Shown: positions 45,254 to 58,113 of the stretch, one piece after another
Layout: each line of letters opens with the position of its first letter
Numbering within the stretch: the stretch's first letter is position 1
NCBI GenBank assembly: GCA_009599575.1
Contig: VWND01000017.1
Span: 248,001 to 312,000, forward strand
DNA length: 64,000 nt
Direction of reading: 5' to 3'
Source: Blumeriella jaapii
Lineage: Eukaryota > Ascomycota > Leotiomycetes > Helotiales > Drepanopezizaceae
The notes under the pieces: generated by a model
Told to the model about the DNA's origin: nothing
The model's database searches: none
What the model saw: only the letters and a program-made list of their open reading frames with translations
Program-made: the position numbers and the translations under genes

Positions 45254-46798
45254 TTAAGTTCTCGCAGTAGGATTCCACTTCGCATAATTACTCAGCTGCC
45301 GTGCATGGCCCCATAAACCTATTACAGAAATCAAACAGGCTTGGATAGGCGCCGTGATAATTGACATGGGGATCATCCACCAAGTGATGAATTCCGAGCG
45401 AATGCGCAAGGCGATACAGAGGATTCCCGTCGACTGAACAAGACTGTGGCCGAATTAGTAATCACCCTCGAATTGGAAGAGATATGTGCGTACCCAAGAA
45501 CGATGCGCCAAAACGCCAAGGGGTGTTGAAAGAAGAGTGCTTTGAAAATCTCCTCCCACGGCTTTGAGTAGTTGAGAAGAAGCAAACTGATCGCAAGACA
45601 CATTTGCTGGGTGCTGATATAGTGACCCGACTCTCGAACACAGAGCAGCGCAAAAAGCCCGGAGCGCTGAGCAAACGATCGGGTCTTGCTGTCCGCCTTA
45701 GTGCTCGCCAGAATAAGACTCGCGTGTCGAAGTCCTGCTTGACACCAGCCTTGAGACCACCGAAGCCGCTGCTTCCAGAATCCTCCTATCGTGGTGGGCG
45801 CGAGCTCATACGAGATTGATGTCGTGGACAATGTTGGCACTACGCGAGAATGCTCGGAGGGAAGAATCGATGTCTTCCGTTAGCATGGTCTTATCCATTC
45901 CCAAGTCTCTGAGCAATGAGGTTCGCCAGTATCCGTTGGAGCCGCAGAACAAGCCGAGACCAAACATGGCAAACCGGCCCGGGTTGGAAATCGTGTAAAT
46001 GCTGTCGAACTCCGTCGAAATCATGGCCGTTAGAAGGTTGGTGCTGCCGTTAAAAACCACGTTGCGTCCCTGGATTATGTCAATCGTTTCGTCGGTGGCA
46101 TAACGGTCCATGGCCCAGCGAGGACCGTCAGGGTGCGGGTAGTGATCACAGTCGAAGATAGCCGAAACTTGAGCCCCAGTGCTGAGGGAGCAGTAGTAGT
46201 TGATATTATCAGCTTTAGACTTGGAATTCGGAACCTTGATGACCTGTAATTCAGGGTGTTTCAAGGCCATCTCGTGCAATTGGCTCTCCAGGGGCTCTAT
46301 GGGATGCGGAGTGTTGTAGAGAACAAAAATACGCAGCTTTTCCCTGGGGTAGACGATTTTCTCCAGGGCGTAACAGATTCGATCCAGGATTATGTCCTTT
46401 TCGTTTGGAAGGTAGGCGACGAATATAACATCCAAGATTCCGAGATCTTCATCCGGCGTAGGAAATATCCCATTGTTTTGCTTGAGCTGTCGAGCCGCCT
46501 TCTCAGAGTCAAGAATCGGTCCAATGCTCATCAAAGACTCGAAATTTGAGGACGAAAAGATACAGGTGCTGACTATGAGATACAAAAGCCAGATTCTTTC
46601 TCGGATATTTTGTGGTACGATGAGGTAAAAACGAATCGAGACTGCGAAGTACGAGACCACTAGAAAGAAAGGGGTCCAGTCTCGAATCCAATCCGGAACC
46701 TTGGCTTGAGAAATCTTCTTGGGCAACTTGATGAGCTTGGATAACACCACTGGGGATCGAAATGATCCAGGCATGGCTTCTGTTGACTTCTCGATCAT
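45254..46798 (-). pseudogene. Family-2 membrane glycosyltransferase (cellulose/hyaluronan synthase-like), one frame break
   Basis: From the ATG at 46,798 the frame has two TM helices (DWTPFFLVVSYFAVSIRFYL and RIWLLYLIVSTCIFSS), then the GT2 core: DVIFVAYLPNEKDI, SKADNINYYCSL, DCDHYPHPDGP (metal-binding DxD-type), and TMLTEDIDSSLR (TED). A stop interrupts HDINLV at 45,806, but the next frame continues exactly with SYELAPTTIGGFWKQRLRWSQGW (the Q-x-x-R-W motif). A single extra A near 45,816, or loss of 5 nt, explains it. A 50-nt intron (45,444-45,493, GTACGC ... TTACTAA ... CACAG) joins the last exon, with TM helix FITWWMIPMSIITAPIQACL and end WNPTART, stop at 45,254. Corrected length would be about 497 aa. 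The product would polymerise a sugar chain across the plasma membrane; substrate unknown. Pseudogene or sequencing error cannot be separated here. Confidence 0.75.
45444..45493 (-). other. Intron of the family-2 glycosyltransferase gene
   Basis: 50 nt, donor GTACGC, branch-like TTACTAAT, acceptor CACAG. Removal connects VLG to LVQSTGILCIALRIR in frame and avoids the premature stop of the read-through frame. Confidence 0.75.
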
Positions 46799-49700
46799 AG
46801 TGGGTGTGAGTTGTTCTTGAAGATGAGAAAGAATGCTGTAGATGAACTTGAGGATGATCTCTTTTGGTTCGGTAGGAAGGGAAAAGCCACTGGTGCAAAG
46901 AGGTGACTGAGATCTCGTCACTGGATATCGAATTCGAAGTGAGGAGCTAACTACTAGAAGTCCTCATGGTATATATAATAATATACGAGGGCCAGGGCCC
47001 AGGTAGTCCTACGACAGTCGACATCTTCCATTCTAGGACAAGGTCCTTGGGTAGAGACATGACTAGTATACGAGGAGTGCTATGAATCAACAACCTCCAA
47101 CAAGCAGCGAAGTAGTCTGAGACGAAACCCAGGGAGTCCGAATTGTGTCAGAGAACCTCACAGGTAGCGGCGAGACTAGCAGGGCTTGTACGATAATGCC
47201 GCAAGACTGGGAATAGCCTGACAGTTAGGATTTCAATATAGGGAACCAATGAGTAGTACCAAGGAGGCTATGGAGAGCTGGCAGCTTGACTGCGTAAAGG
47301 AAGCTTGTAGAAAGGTTAGCCCTCCAAGACTTTGTTGATTACGCATTGGGACTTTATGAGAATCGCCGATTCACCTCCAATCTATCGGAGGTGTGCCGGC
47401 TACGCCTTAGGCAAGAGAGTGGAAGATACGAGATTGCCTGAAGGATCGGAGGTGAGATCTTGCTGATGACGATGAAATGTGGGAAAAGTGCGCTCAGCGA
47501 TCCTATTTTCAGCTTCTAGCTGTGCTATCACGGGACCCAAGGCGCAGGCAGAGTGGAGAATCTGTTTATTCTGTCTAGTTAGGACCCGATGTAGATAAGG
47601 CAAGCCACTGACTCAGCTTCAGTCTATAAGCCTTTTTTGTTTTATCGTGGACATAGATCTCAAACTCGTTCCGACAGCACGTCAGTCGTGAGCTTGTCTG
47701 TGAGGGTCGCTTCTGAAACCCCAACCTGTCATGGCATCTGCAAACAACTGAAAAAATTGGACCATTCTGGGTACAGCGGCCAGGCCAGCCCTGCGCACGC
47801 CACAATTCGACATGAAAAAACAATGCCATTGATTCTAGAACATGTACGAAACAGATCCGAAGGTGGTTGAGCATTGCTCACTTGGGTAGATGCGGTTTAA
47901 CGCTAGTACGAGAAAATGAGTTTGCTATGGAATAAACACGAATTGTAAGTTATGCGGAATGACCCTTAATTGGTGACATCACGGTGGCTCATATTATAAG
48001 ATGGACAATACAAAAGCCAAAGAGCCAGCCAAAGAGCCATCCAAAGGGCAAAAAGTGGTTGGTCTGTTGATACCTGCATATTTCTCGTATCACACCGACC
48101 CAGTCGGGTATGCTCGGTAGGCGCCTCATGACTAGTAGTAGAGTGGATCTCCAGAGAAAAATCCGCAGCTGCATCTGCAGGTGGGCTTGAATTTGAATAC
48201 AGCACTACCCCCGGACTGGATCTTAAGTATGTGTGATGCAGAACACACCAGGGAGCTTAACGCTCCCCCTGAATGAGTGTTCAACTCTAGGAGTAGGACC
48301 CACCGGGAATACCAATGTTCATTCCCCGGGGAGTGGGGGAGAGGGGCAGGGGAGGTATAGTCAAGGGCCAACTAACAAACTTGGCTTTGGATAAAAAGCC
48401 GATCTTGATATTGAGTTTCGACCCGGGGTTCCGAAGACTTTGTCTGTACACGATTCAAAGTTAAAAACTCTTAAGTAGACTTGTCTGAAGTACATGCAAC
48501 CCGCTTAAAGTACCGCGTGCTGACGATGTATGTTGAATCAGAGCAGCGCTTGCAAGAGGTTTGCACTTTGGGCACACCATACATTGTTGGACGACCTCAA
48601 GCGGATTACTCGTGGGAGTCACGGGGAGAAAGGTAGCGAGGACTCGGTGTTTGCAAGAAGCTGAGACCTTGGACGTTTTGTGGCTCGGACGGTACAAAAG
48701 CAAAAGAACAGTGGCCCACCAATCATATCACAGAGTTTGGCTTCCGTTCGCGTATTTTTGCAAACACGAGAAGAAATAAAACTCAATGGGATAAGAATAG
48801 ACTCACTGCTGATGGTAACCGATCTGAGCTTGATTTGTGACTATAAGGGTCTTCCGATCAGAGCTAGGTTTATGACTCTATGTAAAAAAGAGTTTCGATC
48901 CTGCACAGTAGGAATACGGAGTGCTAGGGGTACAGCCACAACGAAGCCACCGAGGGCAAGGGTAGCTTCTAAGGAGCAAATGTGGGTAGGGCGTCACATA
49001 GCCCCCTTCAGAGCGTTGGTTCCTAGCCCGGGTCCTGTAGAAATCAGGTGTCACTGTACCCAGCGACCTGGTCTTTGGGTGTAAAATGCTGACTATCTTA
49101 CAGTAGTTTCACCTGGCTTCTTAGGTCCTCGTACTGTGCGCAAACACCACGTAGTTCTAGTAGCTAACGCCTTACTGAGAATTCTACAGACCGTTACGAG
49201 GTCTTAGTCGTCCCTTTGAATTCAGTGAAAATTCACGTTCCCAACTAGCCAACACAGAGACTCGTGAAGTTCGAAATCAAGGTTTCCATTGAGGTCCGGA
49301 AGTAGTTTCCGAAGGGGTCAGTCGAATTACTCGCGGCGATTTTGATACTCGGATCTTGGGATGTAGCCACGGTGAAACGGTTTTGAAATCAAGATACGTT
49401 TGCCTGTCACGAATCAGTCAATACTCTGGCGTAAATTTTTAAAGTTTTTTGGTTGTCACTGTACTCTACCGCGAAGGCCAAAGAGAACAAAGACGCCAAG
49501 AAGCACAGAGGGAGTACGGTCGAAGGTTTCAAGATCGGAAACAACGTCGGAGCTTGATGCCGACCATCGTCGATGCTCCCTGTCTTAGTTGGAGTTGTTA
49601 AGCTTGTTGATCGGGGCAAATAGATTTAGGCTCCGGTCACTGATTGTTTGATCGAAGTCTTAAAAACCACACAAGAACCCCTGACGCCTCCCGGATCTTC

Positions 49701-50793
49701 GGTTGTGCTTCCAGGCGAACATCCTCGAGTCCATACGCCACACCAAGGGTCCCTGGTCCCGAGCGATAGTCTGTTCGGTGACGTGAAATTCTATGCACTG
49801 TTGCATCTATTGATTGGGCGTGGCTTTGCCACACATATTCCGCCAGTTTCGGCGCATATACGAGCTACCGCACCAGCATCCTTCAACATGATAGGAAGAG
49901 AGCTACTGGTACTCGTACGGGTGGGTATTCTGTCACCAAGTCTGGAACTTTACTTGAGATCAGGAGAAAATTTTTGCACGGCGCATGATTTGATTTTGCG
50001 TTCTGGGCGATATGCAGACAAGGGGATAGAATTCCGATTGGATTCGAGCCTGTGAGTAGCAGCATGTGGCGGATCTTTGCTCACTGCCCCGGAGCCGGGC
50101 ATCTTTCGAAAGACACGGGTTAGCCGCTGTGTGACAGGCTGGAGTTAATATGTTTCAGCGCTTCTGATCCAGTTGTTCAAGCCGGATAAGGTACAATGGA
50201 CGTAGAGCCCCGATAGAATAGATATGAAAGGTGATCCACTGGAACACAGCGTGAAGAACGATGGGACAATGCTAGACTCCTCGATTCGGATCTGGTCCTA
50301 GGGTGAATGTCAACGGAGCCCTTGAATCATGAATCTAAGACAATGAAAGGCTGTCTCATTCAGCAGGGCTACTTTCAACAGAGCAGGTACTCGAACACGA
50401 GAAACAACGCAGCAGCAGTCGGCATAGACGAACCTGGTCGCGATGCGCGATTCCCAGCGTAGAGCCGATGGAGATACGAGTTGAGGCGAAGCAAGATGTC
50501 AAAAACAACACTGAAAGGCATGTACTGTACATAGGTACAGAATAGGAGGAATCGCAGACTGGAACCAACGACGCCTAGATCTGAGCTCGAAAGAATGGCA
50601 TTGGACACGGATAACACGTGATTTGCAAGGAGAAAAGAAACAACCCGTGCTATACGGCTCGTGTGCGGACTGGCCGCAGAGTGTGGTAGTTGTATCCTCA
50701 ACATAACAGAACGTTGACATGTGTGCTTAGGAAATGCTTGACTTCAAGCTGAGGCGAGGTGAGGTCGGAAATGTGCTACAGTACGATTCCACG
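46799..50793. other. 4-kb gene desert between the glycosyltransferase and MCM4
   Basis: A TATA-rich tract (TATATATAATAATATA) at about 46,970-46,985 lies 170 bp upstream of the glycosyltransferase ATG. A 7-bp-stem hairpin (CACCTCC ... GGAGGTG) stands at about 47,370-47,391. At 48,989-49,009 the minus strand reads AAGGGGGCTA followed by TGTGACGCCC, like a polypurine tract against an LTR start. Otherwise there are only overlapping short frames without motifs. Possibly old, decayed transposon DNA with normal base composition. Confidence 0.4.
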
Positions 50794-50838
50794 ACGCGCT
50801 AGGAAAGAAAACACTTTACGCGAGCCAGACGCGACGCG
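50794..50838 (+). promoter_or_regulatory. Cluster of four ACGCG motifs (MCB/MBF-type) upstream of MCM4
   Basis: ACGCG occurs at 50,794, 50,818, 50,829 and 50,834, 100-146 bp upstream of the MCM4 ATG. In yeasts the MBF factor binds ACGCG(T) to drive G1/S transcription of DNA-replication genes. Spacing and target gene fit, but binding is inferred. Confidence 0.55.
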
Positions 50839-50939
50839 CTCAACTTTTGGAAATTGTCCCACTTGCGCCGAGTCTCTTCAATTCTTCCGTCCCCTCAACA
50901 AACACCTCGACACCACCCGGACTTATCATCGCCGCCAGT

Positions 50940-53900
50940 ATGTCGTCGCCATCGCATCGTCGCCAGCGAAGTTCCCAAAGTGCCACACCTCGTCGTTCGT
51001 CGGCGCGAAATGCCACTCCTGCGGTTCCTAGCAGCCCCCCTGATGCTGCCGCCGCCCAGTTGCACTCAGAGGCAGCGTCCTCTCAAAGCAATGGAACCCC
51101 TTCTCGGAGAAGCGCTCGCACTCTTCAATCATCTTCTCCTATGAATCATCGCTCTTCTCCCGCAGACATCGCCAGGATGGACAGAGAGCGCGACGTTTCC
51201 TCGCCCCTAAGGCAAATGACCAACACACAGACGACGCAAGAGGATGGCGATCGTACACCCAGAGCTACCACAAGTGGCCTGGCTGGAGGTAACAAAATCT
51301 CTCAAGCAGCCTTGTGCGTGGTGGAGACTGACATTCTGGACCAGACTCGTCTCCAATTCGATATGCTCCAAGTTCAAGTCCCACCGTGACAGGATTCGAC
51401 GCTCGCCAGCAGTCTGTATTCTCCGATTTACGTAGCGACAGCAGTGGCCTGTTCGTCAGAAACCGTTCTGCCGGACCTGGATCTTCTTTTAACATCTCTC
51501 GCCGGGGCGACATTGGCTCTGACAATATCAACACTCCCCGTGCCAGACGCCGCATTTTTATGGATGAAAGTGGTAGAGTTGTCAGGGACATACCCGCGGA
51601 AGGCTCTGAAGCGCCGACTTTCTCGAACATGGACCCTACGACTTCTGACGCTCAAGCGATGGGCGGCAGCTCCACACTATGTATCTGGGGTACCAACGTC
51701 TCGATCAATGATACCCTTGCCGTTTTTAAGGAGTTCCTTCGAAATTTTACTAAGAAATATCGCATGTGGAGCGACGGACTATCTGAGGAAGAGACCGGCG
51801 ATGACCCAGAAGCCGATACCAAGGAGTACGTCCAGATGATGCAGAACATGTTGACTCTGGGCGTCACCAGCCTGAACCTCGACTTTCGCAATCTGAAAGC
51901 ATACCCTCCTACGAAGAAGCTGTGGCAGCAAGCACAGGACTACCCTCAAGACATTGTCACACTGATGGATCAAGGTATCAAGGATGTCATGTACGAGCTT
52001 GCAGAAGCAGAGATGGCTAAGAACAGGCAATCGCAAGGTTCGCAAGGACAAATCTCTCAGCGAAGCAGAGTCCTGAGTTCTGAACCACCTCTTCCCAGCT
52101 CAGACCGAGCTGAGTCTGAGCCTCAAACACCAGGAGCGGATCAAGACTCGAACGAGATTGACTTATGCCAGGAGGTGCAAAAGCGATCGTACCGGGTGCG
52201 GCCATTTGGTCTCGACCAGACCATCAACATGAGAGAGCTCAATCCATCTGGTACGAAGATTCCCCCGCACGTTAGACTGAATGCTGACTTGTTGAGACGT
52301 CGACAAGATTATTGCCATCAAAGGACTTGTTATCCGAACCACTCCGATCATCCCTGATATGAAAGATGCATTTTTCCGATGCCAGGTCTGCAATCATACC
52401 GTCAAGGTCGACATTGATCGTGGCAGGATCGCCGAGCCAACTAAGTGCCCTCGCCCAATTTGCGACTCTCCGAACTCGATGCAGATTGTACACAACCGAT
52501 CCGGATTTATGGATAAGCAAGTGATCAAACTTCAAGAGACTCCTGATTCGGTTCCAGCCGGTCAAACCCCTCACTCGGTATCTATGTGTGCATATGACGA
52601 ACTGGTGGATCTTTGCAAAGCCGGTGATCGTGTCGAGATCACGGGTATTTTCAAGGCCAGTCCGGTTCGAGTCAATCCTCGACAACGGACGCTCAAGAGC
52701 ACTTACAAGACCTATGTTGATATTCTCCACATTCAAAAAGTCGACAAGAAACGCATGGGTATTGATGTCTCTACAGTTGAACAGGACATCTCCGAGCAGG
52801 TTGCAGGCAACATTGAGGAGACTCGGAAAGTCAGTGAAGAGGAAGAGGAGAAGATCAAAGCCACTGCTGCTAGACCAGATGTCTACGATCTCCTGTCTCG
52901 ATCACTTGCACCCAGTATCTACGAGATGGATGACGTGAAGAAGGGCATCTTGCTCCAACTTTTTGGAGGCACCAACAAGTCCTTCGAAAAGGGTGGAAGC
53001 CCGAAATACAGAGGAGATATCAACGTCCTTCTGTGTGGCGATCCCTCTACGGCCAAGTCACAAATCCTCCAGTACGTCCATAAGATCGCCCCTCGGGGGG
53101 TCTACACGAGTGGCAAAGGTTCTTCCGCGGTCGGTTTGACGGCATACGTTACTCGAGATCCCGAAACCCGTCAGTTGGTTCTCGAGTCTGGTGCTTTAGT
53201 TCTTTCCGATGGAGGCGTATGCTGTATAGACGAGTTCGACAAGATGTCGGACGCTACACGATCTGTCCTTCACGAAGTCATGGAACAGCAGACGGTCTCG
53301 ATTGCCAAGGCTGGTATTATCACGACTCTGAATGCCAGAACCAGCATCCTCGCGTCCGCAAATCCGATTGGCAGCAAATACAACCCGAATTTGCCTGTCC
53401 CTCAGAATATTGACCTCCCGCCAACTCTGCTCTCGCGTTTTGATCTTGTCTTCCTGATCTTGGACCGCATCGATGAGACTGCTGACCGCCGCCTGGCCAG
53501 ACATCTGCTGAGCATGTACTTGGACGATAAGCCACAAAGTGCTGCCAGCGGAATGGAGATTTTGGTAAGCAAATTTTCTTTTCCAGACTACCGTCCTATC
53601 ACCTCTAACCACATCAGCCTATCGAGTTTCTTACTTCATACATCTCCTACGCCCGCACCATGTGCCAGCCACGTATCAGTGCCGAGGCCTCTGAAGAGCT
53701 GGTCAACGCGTATGTCGAAATGCGCAAGCTCGGTGAGGATGTTCGTGCCGCCGAGCGCCGTATCACCGCTACCACACGTCAACTCGAGTCCATGATTCGT
53801 CTCGCCGAGGCGCACGCCAAGATGAGGCTTTCGGAAGTTGTCACGCGCGACGACGTTAAAGAAGCTGTGCGTTTGATCAAGAGTGCCCTGAAGCAATCTG

Positions 53901-54202
53901 CTACCGACGCACGCACGGGTCTAATTGACATGAGTTTGCTCTCGGAGGGTACCAGCGCCAGCGAGCGAAGAAGAAAAGCGGATCTCAAGACGGCTGTGCT
54001 TGCTTTACTCGACGACATGACTCGACAGGGCCAAGCTGCACGTTACAGCGAGGTCATCAAGCGCATTGGCGAGCAGAGCAGTTTGCAAATCGACACCGCC
54101 GAGTTCGCTGAAGTTGTCCGGACGCTGGAACAAGAGGGCAGCGTCACTGTGGTTGGGGACGGGGCGAGGAAGGCGATTAGACGGGTCACTGGTGTTGCGT
54201 AG
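50940..54202 (+). CDS. mcm4: DNA replication licensing factor MCM4 (Cdc54)
   Basis: Four exons (50,940-51,288; 51,393-52,250; 52,297-53,564; 53,618-54,202) give 1,019 aa. Introns are 104, 46 and 53 nt, and all junctions keep frame. Residues 1 to about 170 are a Ser/Pro/Arg-rich, disordered N-terminus, as in other MCM4 proteins (kinase target region). An OB-fold region follows, with a zinc finger near 428 (FRCQVCNH ... CPRPIC) and the MCM4-specific [20 protein letters not shown]. The AAA+ core has Walker [10 protein letters not shown] (about 650), Walker [10 protein letters not shown] (about 710) and arginine finger LLSRFD (about 780). A C-terminal winged-helix part starts near 940. It is one of the six subunits of the nuclear MCM2-7 replicative helicase. 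MCB motifs upstream suggest G1/S expression. No defects seen. Confidence 0.96.
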
Positions 54203-55255
54203 GGTGCTTTCGCAAGAGGATAGGGCGTTGTCTTGTGCTGTGTTGGTTTGTACAATCTGTTGGCTTTGGGGACGTTACGAGGAAGAGTGGGAACCTTGGG
54301 GCTGGTGATGATTGATGCTACGGATAGCAACGAATATATGGATAATGTACTTTGTGATAGGGCGTTTTTACTGTCGTGGTATGCATTTACCGGAAGGCTA
54401 TATATAATGCTGTCAGCTGTCCCCGGAGTCACATTAGTGTCACCGTCGTCTTGCTCCTCTTTTGACTGCCAGATCCGGCAGGATAAGCCGAAGTATACTC
54501 ACTGTAATGATCTGATCTGTAGAGAGTCAAGCCAGGCCTACGTTCACTATACAGTACAAGAATCCGTAGAAACGACCCCGGCTCGGTAGCTTTGTAGCAC
54601 CATCTCCCGGTGGCTCGGGGTTAAGTTGATCCGTAGCGAACCGTGTCGAACCGTGTCAAACATGCATAATCGCTTCTTCAACCAACGACTATCGCCTACC
54701 TACAGTACAACAAACATACAATACTCTACTGTGCCAAAGCCATCGAGTGCAGAGACGCGACAGGACGAGATTCAATTATATAAGGACAGACAAAAGAGCG
54801 GCACCTTCCCCGTCGCGCTACCCTCTTGCTCCCTCTTTCTCTTTCTGCCAGGTACATTGTCCTCTTCTCTTCTCTTCCCTTCCCTTCCCTCATTCTCTCT
54901 CTTCACCTCGGACATCCTACCAGCAACATCACCACACCATCTACAGTTACGTTCATTGTTCCATCAAGAGAACGGCATCAAGAGAACGGCATCACGATCC
55001 CAATCTAGGCCGTGTTCGCGCTCGCGTTCTGTCTTTCCAACAATTCTTGCCCTTCTCCTCGTCGCGTCATCTCCCCTCCTCTCCCCACATCCTCGCTCTG
55101 CCTCTGCTCCGACAATGACGCCCCCAATGCTAATTGTCGAGGATCTCAAAGACAGAAGACGCTATTGGAAATCAAACAGAGCACGACCGGGACCAGGACC
55201 AGGACCTGACATCCAAGCCCGCGGCCACTACAGATTCGGCCCCGGTCTAATCGTC
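54203..55255 (+). promoter_or_regulatory. MCM4 3' flank and VTC4 promoter/5' leader
   Basis: A TATA-like TTATATAAGG lies at 54,776-54,785, followed by a long CT-rich tract (about 54,820-54,910), a common fungal initiator arrangement. This implies a 5' leader of roughly 400 nt with upstream ATGs. The frame is open in phase upstream of the chosen ATG, so an N-terminal extension from the ATG at 55,115 cannot be excluded. Confidence 0.45.
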
Positions 55256-57806
55256 ATGAAGTTCGGAGAACAGCTGCGCAGCAGCGTCATCAAGGAGTAC
55301 CAGTGGAACTACATCGACTACGACGAGCTCAAGGGCCAACTCAGAACGCAATGGCAGTCTCCGCCCACCGCCGCGAACAAGAAGGGCAAGAGGCGCGCCT
55401 GGACCGAGGAGGACGAGAGCAGGTTCCTCGATCGGCTCGAGAAAGAGCTCACCAAGGTCCACATGAAGCAGAACGTCAAAGCCATCGAGATTGGTCGCCG
55501 CATTGCGACTAGCGAGAAGGAGGTCAACGAGGTCGTGGCGCGGCTGGACAACAGAGGCCCTGTGGGGCGAGAGGGCAGCGCCGCCCGGGACGAAGATGCG
55601 CCTACGGAGGAGGAGTTCATGTTGCTCGAGGAGGATCTCAGCGACATCATTGCCGACGTCCATGACCTGGCCAAGTTCGTGCAGCTCAACTACACCGGTT
55701 TCCAGAAGATCATCAAGAAGCATGATGTAAGTCGCAAGCGGTAACGGATGGCCGTGGAGCTGACCTTGGCAGAAAACAACTGGATGGATGCTCAAGCCCG
55801 TGTTCGCAACCCGACTCAACGCCAAGCCCTTCTTCAAGGACAATTACGATGCGGATATCGTGAAGCTCTCCAAGCTGTATGATCTGGTGCGGACCCGAGG
55901 TAACCCAGTCAAGGGCGATAGCGCGGCTGGAGGTAGCCAGGGCAGTTTCATTAGACAGACCACCAAGTATTGGGTGCACCAAGACAACATCACGGAAGTC
56001 AAACTTATCATTTTGAAGGTAGGCTTGTTTCGGTACCACGAAACAAAACACCGCTAACTGTCTCTAGCATCTCCCAGTTCTCGTCTTCAATGCCAATAAG
56101 GAGTTTGACGTGAAAGACTCTGCCATTACTTCGATCTACTACGATAACCCAGAGAAGTGGGATCTGTACGAGGGCCGACTGAAGAAGACGGAGGGAGCGG
56201 AAGCCATTCGCATGAGATGGTACGGAGGTATGAACACCGAGACTATCTTCGTCGAGCGAAAAACCCATCGGGAAGATTGGACGGGAGAGAAATCTGTCAA
56301 GGCCCGATTTGCTCTCAAGGAGAAAAACATGAATGCATACCTGAAGGGAGAGCTGCTGCCTGAAGCGATATTCGAGAAGGCGCGCAAGGACGGAAAGAAG
56401 ACGGCCAAGCAAATCGACGAGGACGAGAGGCTGGCCAAGGAGATTCAATACTCCGTCATCAAGAAGGGTTACGTTCCTGTCTGCCGCTCGTTCTACAACC
56501 GAACGGCTTTCCAACTGCCAGCCGACGCCCGGGTCAGAATCTCTCTCGACACCGAGCTCACCATGATCCGCGAGGATAATCTCGATGGTAGGGAAAGAGC
56601 CGGAGACAATTGGCGACGAATGGATATCGGAATTGATTATCCATTCTCTCAACTACCGGCCGAGGACATCGAGCGATTTCCTTACGCGGTTCTGGAAGTC
56701 AAGTTGCAGACCCAGGCTGGCCAGGAGCCACCTGAATGGGTTCGCGAACTCATTGCGAGCCACCTTGTTGAAGCTGTTCCCAAGTTCTCCAAGTTCATCC
56801 ATGGCACTGCGACCCTCTTCCCAACTCGGATCAACCTCCTGCCATACTGGATGCCTCAAATGGACATCGATATCCGGAAGCCGGTCACACAACACTTTGG
56901 GATCCGGAGGCCTGGGTACTCCAATCCCAGCACGACCAGTGACGATGACGATTATGAGGACGATGACTCCGACGAAGAGGATTTCGGCGAGGAGTCGCTG
57001 GCACCTACCGCTGTGGACTCGAACGAGAATGGCAACAGAGATCGTAGTCGAGAGGCGGACCAGCGGGCCCCTAGAAACGAACTCGACGTGGAAGAGCTGG
57101 TTGGCGAACAGCCCATTGACCTCGATGAAGAGTACCCATACGACTCTGATGACGAGGAAAACGAGCTGGAAAGACTTGAGGAGGCGAGACACGTCGGTGG
57201 CTGGACATACTACTCGCAACTGGTCAAGACGAAGACGAAGCTAGGGGCCTATAAACTGGCTAACGCCATCGAGTCGTTGCGCAGACCGACGACTCCTCCC
57301 CGGAACCAGAATGTGGCCCTGTCAGCTTTTGGAAAAGGCCAGATCACCAGCAAGAAATTCAGGGCTCCGAAGGGAAAGAAGATCCACGTTTTGGTCCGAG
57401 TAGAGCCCAAGGTTTACTTTGCGGCGGAGAGAACGTTTCTGTCTTGGGTCAGTATTCTTACCCCCGACGATCATTTTCGGTTCGCTAACTGGTTCAGCTC
57501 GAAAATTCCATTTACATCGGCACCATAGCCGTCACGGTGCTCAACTTTGGCGACAAGCCCACGCGCGGTTCCTTCGTTGCCGCCTTTGCCTTTACTGCCG
57601 TCGCTATTCTGTCCCTGCTCTACTCCGTCGGCATCTACCTTTACAGGAGCCAAGCGATCCGCCAGAGGCGCGCCATTAAGTATCACGACAACGTTGGCCC
57701 AACGGTCATTTGTGCTGTGCTGTTTGTCGCTGTCGTCCTGAACGTCTGGTGGGAGGCTGGGGAGAGGGGGCTGCTGGATCGATTCTTACCGTTTTTGTGG
57801 TGGTGA
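55256..57806 (+). CDS. vtc4: Vacuolar transporter chaperone 4-type polyphosphate polymerase (SPX-VTC-DUF202)
   Basis: Four exons (55,256-55,726; 55,773-56,018; 56,068-57,447; 57,498-57,806) give 801 aa. Introns are 46, 49 and 50 nt with CTAAC/CTGAC branch sites. The start was chosen because [15 protein letters not shown] is the canonical SPX N-terminus (SPX about 1-175, ending KIIKKHDKTTGWM). The polyphosphate polymerase tunnel domain follows (about 210-520) with [10 protein letters not shown] (Arg 287/289), [21 protein letters not shown] and YAVLEVKL, the catalytic Arg/Lys/Glu set. An acidic linker spans about 530-630 ([18 protein letters not shown]). DUF202 with three TM helices ends the protein (ERTFLSW ... 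[12 protein letters not shown]). It makes polyphosphate at the vacuole membrane and is activated by inositol pyrophosphates through SPX. The catalytic residues and FLSWL favour VTC4 over VTC2/3. Confidence 0.9.
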
Positions 57807-58113
57807 GAGAACACCATACCGTATATGCGCAGAAGGAATTTAGGTGATGATGATGGCTGCGCCGTGTGGTAAATTGTGTACGCTTTGGGATCCTGTCTGT
57901 GAGGTATTGCTAGTATAGTGATTGTGTCAGGTCAGGTGCTGAGATGGGTGCTGGGTGCTGGGTGCTTAAGGCTCAAGAATACGAAAAAGAGATGGATGGC
58001 TGTAATATGACGGGACGGAACGGAAGGCATGGGATGGGCATGGGGCATGGGGCATATACACATTGTTGATAGGTAAATATTTAAGAAACTCGATCGTGCC
58101 ATTATTGACGGTC
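57807..58113. other. 3' flank of VTC4
   Basis: Short GT-rich repeats (GCTGGGTGCTGGGTGCT, GGGGCATGGGGCAT) and no gene. Confidence 0.5.

Noticed and set aside
47400..50055. Several 60-135 codon frames in the gene desert
   Set aside because: They overlap on both strands, lack ATG context, motifs or plausible splice partners.
55247..55843. 198-codon minus-strand frame opposite VTC4
   Set aside because: Mirror of the SPX exon codon bias; no family motif.
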